Made by a program: the position numbers and the translations under genes | Notes under the pieces: model-generated | Told to the model about the DNA's origin: nothing | Database searches by the model: none | Seen by the model: only the letters and a program-made list of their open reading frames with translations | In this document: piece after piece, positions 26,281-33,399 of the stretch | Layout: each line of letters opens with the position of its first letter | Position numbering within the stretch: position 1 is the first letter of the stretch | Assembly: GCA_964441235.1 (NCBI GenBank) | Contig: CAYTUQ010000008.1 | Span: 34,896 to 98,895 of the forward strand | Direction: 5' to 3' | Source: BS750m-G69 sp964441235 | GTDB lineage: Bacteria > Fidelibacterota > UBA2242 | DNA length: 64,000 nucleotides

Positions 26281-27747
26281 TTATTGCAAATCGCCCATTA
26301 ATCCCAATTTCCGCAGCCTTGCTCTGAATGTATGTGGCTTTATTCCAAGTAAATTTGCTGCCTGTTCAGCATTTCCATTGGTTTTTTCGAGTGCTACTTT
26401 ATAGTATTGAGGAACAATTTTACGGTCAAAATCTGCTCCGGTATCGGGAATATTAAATTCGTTAAAAGCTATCCCGGAATCTATTATGTTTAGGTTTCTT
26501 GTTGTGATGAAATTGCCAGGAGCAAGAAATGCTGTTTCAAGAGCGTTTTGTAGTTGACGAATATTACCTTTCCATGGATTTTTATTGATCAAGTCTATAG
26601 CGGAATTATCAAGGGTTTTATTTTGCTGATGTTTCTCATTCAATCTCTCTACAATGTAGTTTGCAATTAATATTTTATCGTTTCCTCGATTTCTTAGGGG
26701 TGGTAGTTTAATCTCTGCGTGAACAAGACGATAGAAAAGGTCTTCCCGAAAATCACCTGTACTGACAAGTTCCCTGATGTCTTTATTTGTTGCGGAGATT
26801 ACTCGTACATTTACTTTTACCTCCTGGGTTGCTCCCAGTGGAATAAAAGTTCCATCATGCAAAACGCGTAAAAGTTTAACTTGCATTTGTATAGGCAAGT
26901 CTGTGATTTCATCAAGAAAAATTGTTCCACAATCTGCCAGTTTGAATTTTCCCACTTTGTCTGAAATTGCTCCGGTAAATGAACCTTTTTTATGCCCAAA
27001 GAATTCACTCTCAAAAAGTTCTCTTGGAATAGCTCCACAATTTATTTTGATAAAACTCTTTTCCTTTCTCGAACTATTATAGTGAATCGCTTCTGCTACT
27101 AATTCTTTGCCTGATCCACTTTCGCCCTGAATAAAAATCGGAATATCAGTATCAGCAAACATTCCAATTTGTTCTTTAATTTTTAAGATATCAGGGCATT
27201 CACCAACAATGTTATCATATTTTAGATGCAATTGATTTCTTAGATTTATGTTTTCTCTAGAGAGCTTTGTTAATTCTACTTTTACTTCTTTAACATTCTG
27301 AATCTTTGGGAAATCATCCAATTTAAAATTGACCTCGGAAATCTCAGCCTCTCTGGAAACTTGAATCAATTTTGCATCTATTACACCACCTTGTTTTAAG
27401 AAAATCCAGCAAGCGTGCATTGTGGGTGTTCCTGATGTTATTGAGATAGTATAATTGGCGCTTTTATTTTCATTTAATATCTGTTTAACGGCGCTATACA
27501 TTGCAGGGTAAACGGTATTGTAGTTGGTTGGGTTTTCGGATAATGCCTCCTGGTAGTGAACTTTAAGATAAGGGAAATGCTCTTTACAATAGAGGAGAAT
27601 TTTTGATGCCGGTTTTAGATATTTTTCATGGTTGTACAATAGATAGAGTTTATCAAACTTCTTCTGTTGAAGAATCGATAAGATTGCACCTTTTTTCTCT
27701 TCAGGATAGCAATCGTTATTACCGATGAATGAAAGTAGAATTTTCAT
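26281..27747 (-). CDS. RtcR-like sigma54 activator with CARF sensor domain
   Basis: 488 residues from the ATG at 27747. Residues 1-170 are a CARF-type Rossmann domain: start MKILLSFIGNND, and the ligand-loop motif TISITSGTPTMHACWIFL aligning with the TTGT-----CWFLL region of RtcR. The sigma54-type AAA+ core has Walker A GESGSGKELVAEAIH, the GAFTGA loop as GSFTGA, TIFLDEITDLP, and RNRGNDKILIANYI. The C-terminal Fis-type helix-turn-helix is NAEQAANLLGIKPHTFRARL. RtcR proteins sense RNA ends with 2',3'-cyclic phosphate and switch on RNA-repair genes. The start lies 2 bases after the tRNA-Ser gene, with no separate ribosome site. No -24/-12 promoter was seen nearby. Confidence 0.85.
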   Translation of the reverse strand: MKILLSFIGNNDCYPEEKKGAILSILQQKKFDKLYLLYNHEKYLKPASKILLYCKEHFPYLKVHYQEALSENPTNYNTVYPAMYSAVKQILNENKSANYTISITSGTPTMHACWIFLKQGGVIDAKLIQVSREAEISEVNFKLDDFPKIQNVKEVKVELTKLSRENINLRNQLHLKYDNIVGECPDILKIKEQIGMFADTDIPIFIQGESGSGKELVAEAIHYNSSRKEKSFIKINCGAIPRELFESEFFGHKKGSFTGAISDKVGKFKLADCGTIFLDEITDLPIQMQVKLLRVLHDGTFIPLGATQEVKVNVRVISATNKDIRELVSTGDFREDLFYRLVHAEIKLPPLRNRGNDKILIANYIVERLNEKHQQNKTLDNSAIDLINKNPWKGNIRQLQNALETAFLAPGNFITTRNLNIIDSGIAFNEFNIPDTGADFDRKIVPQYYKVALEKTNGNAEQAANLLGIKPHTFRARLRKLGLMGDLQ

Positions 27748-27749
27748 TG

Positions 27750-27841
27750 CGGAGAGACAGGGATTCGAACCCTGGATACCGGTTTTTGCCAGTATACTCA
27801 CTTAGCAGGCGAGCGCCTTAAGCCAACTCGGCCATCTCTCC
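27750..27841 (-). tRNA. tRNA-Ser (GCT anticodon)
   Basis: Acceptor GGAGAGA pairs with TCTCTCC, discriminator G, no encoded CCA. The anticodon loop is CTGCTAA, the variable arm is long as in class II tRNAs, and the T arm is CAGGGTTCGAATCCCTG. The start codon of the CARF regulator follows 2 bases after the discriminator on the same strand. Confidence 0.95.
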
Positions 27842-27969
27842 AAAGAATATTAATTTAATCAAATAACTAAATATTTCGTTATATACGTAATCTCTATATA
27901 ATAAAAGCGTGGGAATTTAAACAAACAATTTTGTATATTCAAAACGTATTTTAAAATGAGGAGGGAAAT

Positions 27970-29751
27970 ATGAATCCATTAGTTATATCACACAGATTTT
28001 TTGAAAATGTTGAGAAATACCCCGAAAAGGCTGCACTTTTATCCAAAATTGAAGGTGCTTATAGACCGGTAACATATTGGGAATTAGGAGAAATTGTTCG
28101 GAATGTATCTATGACACTTGATTCATGGGGAATAAAAAAGGGCGACAGAATTGCAATAATTTCGGATAATCGTGAAGAATGGATTATGTCTGATTTATCA
28201 AATATTTCAATTGGTGCTATATCTGTTCCTATATATCCGACGCTAACATTTTCGCAGATTGGAGACCTTTTTAAACACTCTGAACCTCGAGTAGTTTTTG
28301 TTGCAACAAGGGATTTGTTGAAAAAAGTTTTGGATACAGATTATAAATTCGAACATATTGTAGTTTTTAATAAATGTCCTGAGGAAAACAATGTTGTTAT
28401 GTTCGAAACTATAAAGAATGAAGGAAAAAAGCTTTATAGTAAGTCTCCTGATAGATTTCAATATTTATTGAATTCTGTGAATGAAACTGATATTGCTTGT
28501 ATTAATTATACTTCCGGTACAACGGGGGATCCAAAGGGTGTAATGCTAACTAACGCCAATTTTGTTTCCAACGCAGATAATGGTAAAAAAGTAATTCCCA
28601 TTTCATCGTCAGACATCTTTTTATCATTTCTTCCACTCAGTCATGTTTTAGAAAGGTTAGGGGGCTATTATACCCCAATGTTACTGGGAACTACAATAGG
28701 ATTTGCGGAAAGTGTCGATACGGTTGTAGATAATATGATGGAGGTGCGACCTACAATTATAATCTGTGTTCCTCGCCTTTTTGAAAAAATATACTCTACA
28801 GTAATATCAGGTGTAGAATCAGGTTCAGTAATTAAAAAGAAAATATTTTATTGGGCACTTAGAACTGGTAAAATGCGGATAGATGAGGAAATTAAAAATA
28901 TTTCTCTGACCAAATGTCAGAAGAAAAAGATAAAATTCGCTGATAAACTTGTTTTTAGCAAGTTACAGGCGAAAACTGGTGGGAGGCTTCAAAGATTTGT
29001 TTCAGGTGGCGCCCCATTATCTACTGAAATTGCTGAGTTTTTCTTCGCAGCCGGTTTAAATATATACGAAGGTTATGGTTTAACTGAAACCAGTCCTGTA
29101 ATTACAGAGAATGGACCGGGTACTATCAAATTGGGTTCGGTAGGGAAAGTTATTCCGGATACTGAATATAAAGTTGCTGACGATGGAGAGATCTTGGTGA
29201 GGGGACCTCAAGTTATGAAAGGTTATTATAAAGACGAAGAAGCAACTCGTGAAGTTATGGATAATGACGGATACTTGCATACAGGCGATATTGGACACTT
29301 TGATGATGATGGTTTCCTTTTTCTAACTGATAGAAAGAAAAATATACTTGTAACGGCAGGTGGTAAAAATGTTTCCCCTCAACCGATTGAAGAATCAATC
29401 AAATTGAGTCAGTATATTTCTGAAGTAGTTCTCATCGGTGACAGAAGAAATTTTATTTCAGCATTAATTGTTCTGGATCAGGGAATAATGAAAAAGTGGG
29501 CAGAAGAAAATAATATTCCATTTGAACCATATAATGAGTTCGTCAAACGTTCTGGAGTTCGTGCAATGATTGAAATGGAAATTCAAAACCAGACTACGCA
29601 TTTTTCTCGATTTGAGAAGATTAAAAAATTCAGGATTGTCCCGAGAGATTTTACTCTTGAAGGTGGAGAATTAACACCATCTCTAAAAGTTCGCAAAAAG
29701 TTTGTTTTAGAGAAATACTCTTATTTAATCAATGAAATATATAACGAGTAA
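27970..29751 (+). CDS. Long-chain acyl-CoA synthetase (AMP-forming)
   Basis: 593-residue AMP-forming ligase activating fatty acids to acyl-CoA for degradation or lipid synthesis. Core motifs: INYTSGTTGDPKGVMLTNAN (P-loop, about residue 180), FLPLSHVLERL, GYGLTETSPVI, LHTGDIGHFDDDGFLFLTDRKK (hinge) and the C-terminal catalytic lysine region LTPSLKVRKKFVLEKY. The pattern is that of the FadD15 or bacterial long-chain class. The ribosome site GAGGAGGGAAAT is strong. Single gene, divergent from the CARF/tRNA-Ser unit and followed by tRNA-Ser(TGA). Chain-length preference cannot be read from the sequence. Confidence 0.93.
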   Translation: MNPLVISHRFFENVEKYPEKAALLSKIEGAYRPVTYWELGEIVRNVSMTLDSWGIKKGDRIAIISDNREEWIMSDLSNISIGAISVPIYPTLTFSQIGDLFKHSEPRVVFVATRDLLKKVLDTDYKFEHIVVFNKCPEENNVVMFETIKNEGKKLYSKSPDRFQYLLNSVNETDIACINYTSGTTGDPKGVMLTNANFVSNADNGKKVIPISSSDIFLSFLPLSHVLERLGGYYTPMLLGTTIGFAESVDTVVDNMMEVRPTIIICVPRLFEKIYSTVISGVESGSVIKKKIFYWALRTGKMRIDEEIKNISLTKCQKKKIKFADKLVFSKLQAKTGGRLQRFVSGGAPLSTEIAEFFFAAGLNIYEGYGLTETSPVITENGPGTIKLGSVGKVIPDTEYKVADDGEILVRGPQVMKGYYKDEEATREVMDNDGYLHTGDIGHFDDDGFLFLTDRKKNILVTAGGKNVSPQPIEESIKLSQYISEVVLIGDRRNFISALIVLDQGIMKKWAEENNIPFEPYNEFVKRSGVRAMIEMEIQNQTTHFSRFEKIKKFRIVPRDFTLEGGELTPSLKVRKKFVLEKYSYLINEIYNE

Positions 29752-29762
29752 TGATTGTCTTT

Positions 29763-29784
29763 ATCCCGAAGGGATGTCTCTGAC
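29763..29784. repeat. 22-bp bipartite palindromic micro-element (copy 5)
   Basis: ATCCCGAAGGGAT then GTCTCTGAC, 12 bases after the acyl-CoA synthetase stop. On the opposite strand it has the same 9+13 design as the copies at 30726-30747 and 43764-43785. Confidence 0.65.
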
Positions 29785-29838
29785 AAAAGTCTTGCTTTGC
29801 TTTAATAGTGAATATAAATTTCGCCGCCATTTGTAATT

Positions 29839-29922
29839 GGAGGTGTAGTCCTAATCGGTAAGGCAGCGGTCTTGAAAACCGCCGGGTTAATACCCTTGGG
29901 GGTTCGAGTCCCTCCACCTCCG
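29839..29922 (+). tRNA. tRNA-Ser (TGA anticodon)
   Basis: Acceptor GGAGGTG pairs with CACCTCC, discriminator G. Anticodon stem GCGGT/ACCGC with loop CTTGAAA, long variable arm, T arm GGGGGTTCGAGTCCCTCC. Intact copy; a damaged copy lies at 30199-30309. Confidence 0.95.
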
Positions 29923-29923
29923 C

Positions 29924-30178
29924 GTGTATAAAGTATATTTATTAAAGAGTCTTAAAGATAATTTTCATTATATTGGGCATACTCATAATATAGAAACCAG
30001 ATTAAAGGCTCACAATTGGGGAAAGGTTAGGTCTACTAAATCGCACAAACCGTTTCAGATAATTTATATTGAGGAGTATTCTGATAAATCTTCAGCTTTT
30101 AAGCGAGAGATGTACTTGAAATCGCGTGAAGGCAATTATTGGCTGAGGGATAAACTAAAGAAAGAAGGAGTTTGGTGA
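29924..30178 (+). CDS. GIY-YIG domain protein (UPF0213/YhbQ-like)
   Basis: 84-residue single-domain GIY-YIG nuclease-fold protein. It has VYLLKSLKDNFHYIGHTHNIETRLKAHNWGKV, in which VYLLK and YIGHT stand for the GIY and YIG strands and R of ETRLKAH is the catalytic arginine. Then FQIIYIEEYSDKSSAFKREMYLKS supplies the conserved Glu. The GTG start at 29924 lies 1 base after the tRNA-Ser discriminator, so it has no ribosome site of its own and must rely on the tRNA transcript. Such small GIY-YIG proteins are common passengers and their role is poorly known. Duplicated downstream with the tRNA. Confidence 0.85.
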   Translation: MYKVYLLKSLKDNFHYIGHTHNIETRLKAHNWGKVRSTKSHKPFQIIYIEEYSDKSSAFKREMYLKSREGNYWLRDKLKKEGVW

Positions 30179-30216
30179 TTATTAGATTTATTTTAATTGG
30201 CAAGGCAGCGGTCTTG

Positions 30217-30239
30217 TCCCGCAAGGGATCCCGCTGGGA
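30217..30239. repeat. 23-bp bipartite palindromic micro-element (copy 6)
   Basis: TCCCGCAAGGGA then TCCCGCTGGGA, inserted between GCGGTCTTG and AAAACCGCC of the tRNA-Ser copy. The intact tRNA 350 bases upstream shows the empty site. Confidence 0.85.
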
Positions 30240-30270
30240 AAAACCGCCGGGTTAATACCCTTGGGGGTTC

Positions 30271-30292
30271 TCTCTTAGAGACCTCTTCGAGG
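30271..30292. repeat. 22-bp bipartite palindromic micro-element (copy 7)
   Basis: TCTCTTAGAGA then CCTCTTCGAGG, inserted between GGGGGTTC and GAGTCCCTCC of the tRNA-Ser T arm. The intact copy shows the empty site. Confidence 0.85.
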
Positions 30293-30310
30293 GAGTCCCT
30301 CCACCTCCGC

Positions 30311-30501
30311 GTGTATAAAGTATATTTATTAAAGAGTCTTAAAGATANNNNNNNNNNNNNNNNNNNNNNNNNNNNNNNNNNNNNNNNNNNNNNNNNNNNN
30401 NNNNNNNNNNNNNNNNNNNNNNNNNNNNNNNNNNNNNNNNNNNNNNNAATCTTCAGCTTTTAAGCGAGAGATGTACTTGAAATCGCGTGAAGGCAATTAT
30501 T
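30311..30501 (+). pseudogene. Truncated duplicate of the GIY-YIG gene across an assembly gap
   Basis: From 30311 the sequence repeats the start of the GIY-YIG gene up to AAAGATA (30347). It is interrupted by the N run and resumes at 30448 with the AATCTTCAGCTTTTAAGCG region. It leaves the first copy after GGCAATTATTG (about 30501), so the last codons are lost. The missing part is 126 bases in the first copy, against 100 placeholder Ns. Confidence 0.7.
30348..30447. other. Assembly gap (100 Ns)
   Basis: Exactly 100 N characters, the usual placeholder for a scaffold gap of unknown length. It falls inside the duplicated GIY-YIG gene, so the duplication may have caused the break, or the join may be wrong. 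Confidence 0.98.
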
Positions 30502-30725
30502 GCCTAATAGTCATTAAGTTGTTAGTTTAGGGTAGTAGAATGAAATTGGAAAAATTAAATGTATACAAATTATCTATGGATATCGGTGAGAAAGTCTGGA
30601 ATATTGTCATTAAGTGGGATAATTTCACCAAAAATATCCCGATATGTATCAGGAGAAAACAATTAATTCGAGCAATTGACTCTGTGTCCGTCAACCTTAG
30701 TGAGGGTTTCGGAAGATATCATTAT

Positions 30726-30747
30726 GTCAAAGACATCTCTACGAGAT
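30726..30747. repeat. 22-bp bipartite palindromic micro-element (copy 8)
   Basis: GTCAAAGAC then ATCTCTACGAGAT, between TATCATTAT and AAAGAAGTG of the four-helix-bundle gene. Exact removal restores the reading frame. Differs by one base from the copy at 43764-43785. Confidence 0.85.
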
Positions 30748-30937
30748 AAAGAAGTGAAAAACTTTTATTATTATTCAAGAGGCTCATTATATGAATCAAA
30801 AACCTCTCTTACCAAAGCATTTAATAGAAAGTTAATTCAAGAAGAAGATTTCGGTTACTTCAATAAAGAAATCAACAAAATTGGAGTGAAATTAAATAAT
30901 TACATCAACTCTATTGGTAAAAAAACACAATCAATGA

Positions 30938-30976
30938 CCCCGGTGAAATATGCTCATACTTCGCATTTCACGGGGC
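30938..30976. repeat. Hairpin element CCCCGGTGAAAT...ATTTCACGGGGC
   Basis: Arms CCCCGGTGAAATATGC and GCATTTCACGGGGC pair with one bulged base. It lies at the 3' end of the broken four-helix-bundle gene. The CCCCG/CGGGG ends recall the elements at 7380-7483 and 7721-7796. Confidence 0.55.
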
Positions 30977-31032
30977 AAGCAGAGAACTGAATAACTATGA
31001 ATTATAAAAAATAACCAAAAAAGGAAAGAAAA

Positions 31033-31731
31033 ATGCAAAATTCAAAAATTATTTCAATTGAGGGGCTGACAAAATGGTTCCCTATCGGTGGCGGTAAATT
31101 CACTGCCTTGAATGATATCAACCTCACTTTCGGAAAAGGCGAATTTGCCGGTATAGTCGGCCCAAGTGGGTCAGGGAAAACAACTCTTCTAAACATTATC
31201 GGTTCTCTGGATGTTCCAAGTGAAGGCAAAACCACAGTTCTCGGGCAGTCAATAGGTGAATTATCCCATAAGAAGGCAGCAAAATTGCGCAATGAACACC
31301 TTGGATTCATTTTCCAGACTTACAACCTTTTACCTGTTTATAATGTTTTTGAGAATGTCGAATTCCCATTACTTCTTCTCGGGATGCCCTCTGATGACCG
31401 GAAAAAAGCCGTTCTCGACGCACTTGAATGGGTCGGCCTTACTGACAAAGTAAAATCCAGACCGGCACAGCTTTCCGGTGGCGAATGTCAGCGAGTAGCT
31501 GTTGCGCGGGCAATGGTTAAAAGACCAGTTATAGTCCTTGCTGATGAACCTACAGCAAACTTAGATGCTGAAAATTCCCATAATATTTTACAAACTATGG
31601 AAAAATTGAATTCAGAGTTGAAAACGACTTTTATTTTTGCCACCCATGACGACAAAGTTAAAAAGTATCTGCACAGGAAAGTTTCTCTTTTTGACGGGAA
31701 AGTATCTCAAGACGAATTAATTGAAGCATAG
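31033..31731 (+). CDS. ABC transporter ATP-binding protein (LolD/MacB type)
   Basis: 232-residue ATPase of an MacB/LolCDE-class transporter that drives movement of lipoproteins or other substrates at the inner membrane face. Walker A GPSGSGKTTLLNIIGSLD, Q-loop GFIFQTYNLLPVYNVFENVE, signature LSGGECQRVAVARAMV, Walker B VIVLADEPTANLD, and H-loop FIFATHDDKV. The preceding AAGGAAAG is the ribosome site. The matching permeases at 32236-34670 and a LolA-like protein at 35231 belong to the same functional unit, but a four-helix-bundle cassette separates this gene from the permeases. Confidence 0.94.
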   Translation: MQNSKIISIEGLTKWFPIGGGKFTALNDINLTFGKGEFAGIVGPSGSGKTTLLNIIGSLDVPSEGKTTVLGQSIGELSHKKAAKLRNEHLGFIFQTYNLLPVYNVFENVEFPLLLLGMPSDDRKKAVLDALEWVGLTDKVKSRPAQLSGGECQRVAVARAMVKRPVIVLADEPTANLDAENSHNILQTMEKLNSELKTTFIFATHDDKVKKYLHRKVSLFDGKVSQDELIEA

Positions 31732-31805
31732 GTTACTGGCTACTGGTTACTTGTTGCTGGCTGCTGGCAGCAAGTGAGTAGAGTCATAGAACATCGGAGA
31801 GAATT

Positions 31806-32234
31806 ATGAGTTATAAAAATCTGGAAATCTGGCAATTAGCAAGAGAAGTGGTTAATGAAATCCACAAAATGACTTTAGAAAATCTTCCAAAATTTGAAAT
31901 GCACGAAATTGGCAGCCAAATCAGGCGATCAAGTAAATCAGTTAAGTCTAATATTGTTGAAGGGTATGGTCGTAAAAACTATCAAAAAGATTATGTACGC
32001 TTTATGACATATTCCATTAGTTCAAACGACGAAACAATGGATCACTTGGAAACTCTATGGGAAACAAATTCTTTGAAAAACGAAAAATTATACAACGATT
32101 TGCATGAAAAACTGGTTTTATTAGGGAAAAAAATAAATCGTTTCATTCAATCTTTTAAAAATGAATCTGGCAGCTGGCTATTAGCGACTAGAAGCCAGAA
32201 ACAAGCAGCCAGCAACCAGAACATGGAGGAATAA
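31806..32234 (+). CDS. Four-helix-bundle (S23/IVS type) protein in a cassette with inverted ends
   Basis: 142 residues, intact: MSYKNLEIWQLAREVVNEIH, then HEIGSQIRRSSKSVKSNIVEGYGRKNYQKDYVRFM, the family core. The gene sits in a cassette bounded by word-like inverted repeats: TACTGGCTACTGGTTACTTG and the following TTGCTGGCTGC on the left (31731-31773), and the complementary words on the right (about 32167-32221). The right arm lies inside the reading frame, so the last 20 or so residues (WLLATRSQKQAASNQNMEE) are encoded by the repeat. Inserted between the ABC ATPase and its first permease; its GGAGG near the end doubles as the permease ribosome site. Confidence 0.85.
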   Translation: MSYKNLEIWQLAREVVNEIHKMTLENLPKFEMHEIGSQIRRSSKSVKSNIVEGYGRKNYQKDYVRFMTYSISSNDETMDHLETLWETNSLKNEKLYNDLHEKLVLLGKKINRFIQSFKNESGSWLLATRSQKQAASNQNMEE

Positions 32235-32235
32235 A

Positions 32236-33399
32236 ATGTTAGCAATAAAATTAGCCTATCGAAACCTTATCGGTGCGGGATTGAGGACATGGCTGAATGT
32301 CTTTGTTCTATCTCTCTCTTTCCTTGTCATTATCTGGCATAGGGGTGTTATTAGCGGTTGGGACCGCCAGGCTCGCAACGATACAAAGAATCAGGAAATC
32401 GGCGGGGGTCAATATTGGCATGAAAACTACGATCCCTATGATCCCTTTACCCTGACTGAATCGCATGGGATAATACCAAAAGAATTACAAGCAAACGATA
32501 ATTTTGCTCCGGTCTTGGTAACACAAGCTACTATATACCCACAAGGTCGTGTTCAGAGTATTTTATTAAAAGGCATAGAACCTTCTCAAAAGGTTCTTAC
32601 CATTCCAACTGAATATCTAAAATCGGGTATAGAAGAAATTCCAGTCATGCTGGGTTCCAGGATGGCTGAGAATAACAAACTAAAAATGGGCGATTTTGTC
32701 ACTGTTCGCTGGCGGGACACAAATGGCACATTTGATGCGGGTGATGCTAAAGTCGTACATATTTTCAAAACAAATGTGCCGATGATTGATAATGGGCAGA
32801 TGTGGGTATCCTTAAAAAGACTTCAGAAAATTATGCAAATGGATGGAGAGGCTACTATGGTAGTAGCAAGTCAGGATATCAATTCAGCTCAGGATTTACC
32901 ACATTGGTTGTTTAAGGATTACAGTATATTATTAAAAGAGTTCGACGAGATGATAAAAATGAAAAATGTTGGCGGGTTGGTTATGTGGTTTATTCTGCTG
33001 TTATTAGCATGGATCGCTATATTTGATACCCAGGTCCTGTCCATTTTTCGGCGGCAGAAAGAGATAGGTACCGACATTGCACTCGGTATGACCAGGGGAC
33101 AGGTTATACGAATCTTTACAATTGAGGGAGCTATGCATGGAATTCTGGCGGCGATTCTGGCTGCTATTTACGGCGCCCCATTACTTTACCTTCAAGCTGT
33201 CAAAGGATGGTCGATGCCTAAAGGAACTGACGATATGGGACTTGTAATTTCCGATACCATCTACCCATATTATAGCATTGGATTAGTTGTTGTGACTGCG
33301 ATGGTTGTCCTAATAACCACGACCATTGTAAGTTTTTTACCTACAAGAAGAATTAGTAAAATGAATCCAACAGATGCAATCAGGGGGAAAATACAATGA
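32236..33399 (+). CDS. ABC transporter permease (FtsX/MacB family)
   Basis: 387 residues, first permease of the exporter. One N-terminal membrane segment (LNVFVLSLSFLVIIWHRGVI), a periplasmic domain of about 210 residues, and three C-terminal segments (GLVMWFILLLLAWIAIFDTQ, AMHGILAAILAAIYGAPLLY, SIGLVVVTAMVVLITTTIVS) separated by the cytoplasmic RRQKEIGTDIALGMTRGQVIRIFTIEG coupling motif of FtsX proteins. It ends with the family's PTRRISKMNPTDAIRG. Its stop overlaps the next permease start by 4 bases (ATGA). Substrate unknown; with the LolA-like gene nearby, lipoprotein or lipid-linked traffic is plausible. Confidence 0.92.
   Translation: MLAIKLAYRNLIGAGLRTWLNVFVLSLSFLVIIWHRGVISGWDRQARNDTKNQEIGGGQYWHENYDPYDPFTLTESHGIIPKELQANDNFAPVLVTQATIYPQGRVQSILLKGIEPSQKVLTIPTEYLKSGIEEIPVMLGSRMAENNKLKMGDFVTVRWRDTNGTFDAGDAKVVHIFKTNVPMIDNGQMWVSLKRLQKIMQMDGEATMVVASQDINSAQDLPHWLFKDYSILLKEFDEMIKMKNVGGLVMWFILLLLAWIAIFDTQVLSIFRRQKEIGTDIALGMTRGQVIRIFTIEGAMHGILAAILAAIYGAPLLYLQAVKGWSMPKGTDDMGLVISDTIYPYYSIGLVVVTAMVVLITTTIVSFLPTRRISKMNPTDAIRGKIQ

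Larger units (their letters stand above)
30199..30309 (+). pseudogene. tRNA-Ser(TGA) pseudogene carrying two micro-element insertions
   Basis: Duplicate of the tRNA at 29839-29922. About 19 bases of acceptor and D arm are missing after AATTGG. The anticodon loop is split by 23 bases (30217-30239) and the T loop by 22 bases (30271-30292). Everything else, including the CCGCC...TTGGGGG variable region and the CACCTCCG end, matches the intact copy. The same GIY-YIG start follows at 30311. Confidence 0.85.
30541..30990 (+). pseudogene. Four-helix-bundle (S23/IVS type) protein, broken by a 22-bp insertion
   Basis: Starts MKLEKLNVYKLSMDIGEKVW and reaches the family motif SVNLSEGFGRYHY. Exactly 22 bases (30726-30747) then shift the frame to a stop (VKDISTR). 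The remaining protein continues in another frame as KEVKNFYYYSRGSLYESKTS through KIGVKLNNYINSIGKKTQSM. Deleting the 22 bases gives FGRYHYKEVKNFYYYSRGSL, the normal family sequence. Near the C-terminus a 39-base hairpin (30938-30976) has been added. The gene is flanked by the inverted pair TAGTCATTAAGTTGTTAG (30507-30524) and AGAACTGAATAACTATGAATT (about 30983-31002). Confidence 0.85.

Noticed and set aside
26281..27801. Longer start of the CARF regulator inside tRNA-Ser (GTG at 27801)
   Set aside because: The extra 18 residues would be translated from tRNA sequence; the CARF domain begins properly at MKILLSF (27747).
30197..30463. Open frame across the N run
   Set aside because: It is made of tRNA pseudogene sequence, the start of the duplicated GIY-YIG gene and unknown bases.
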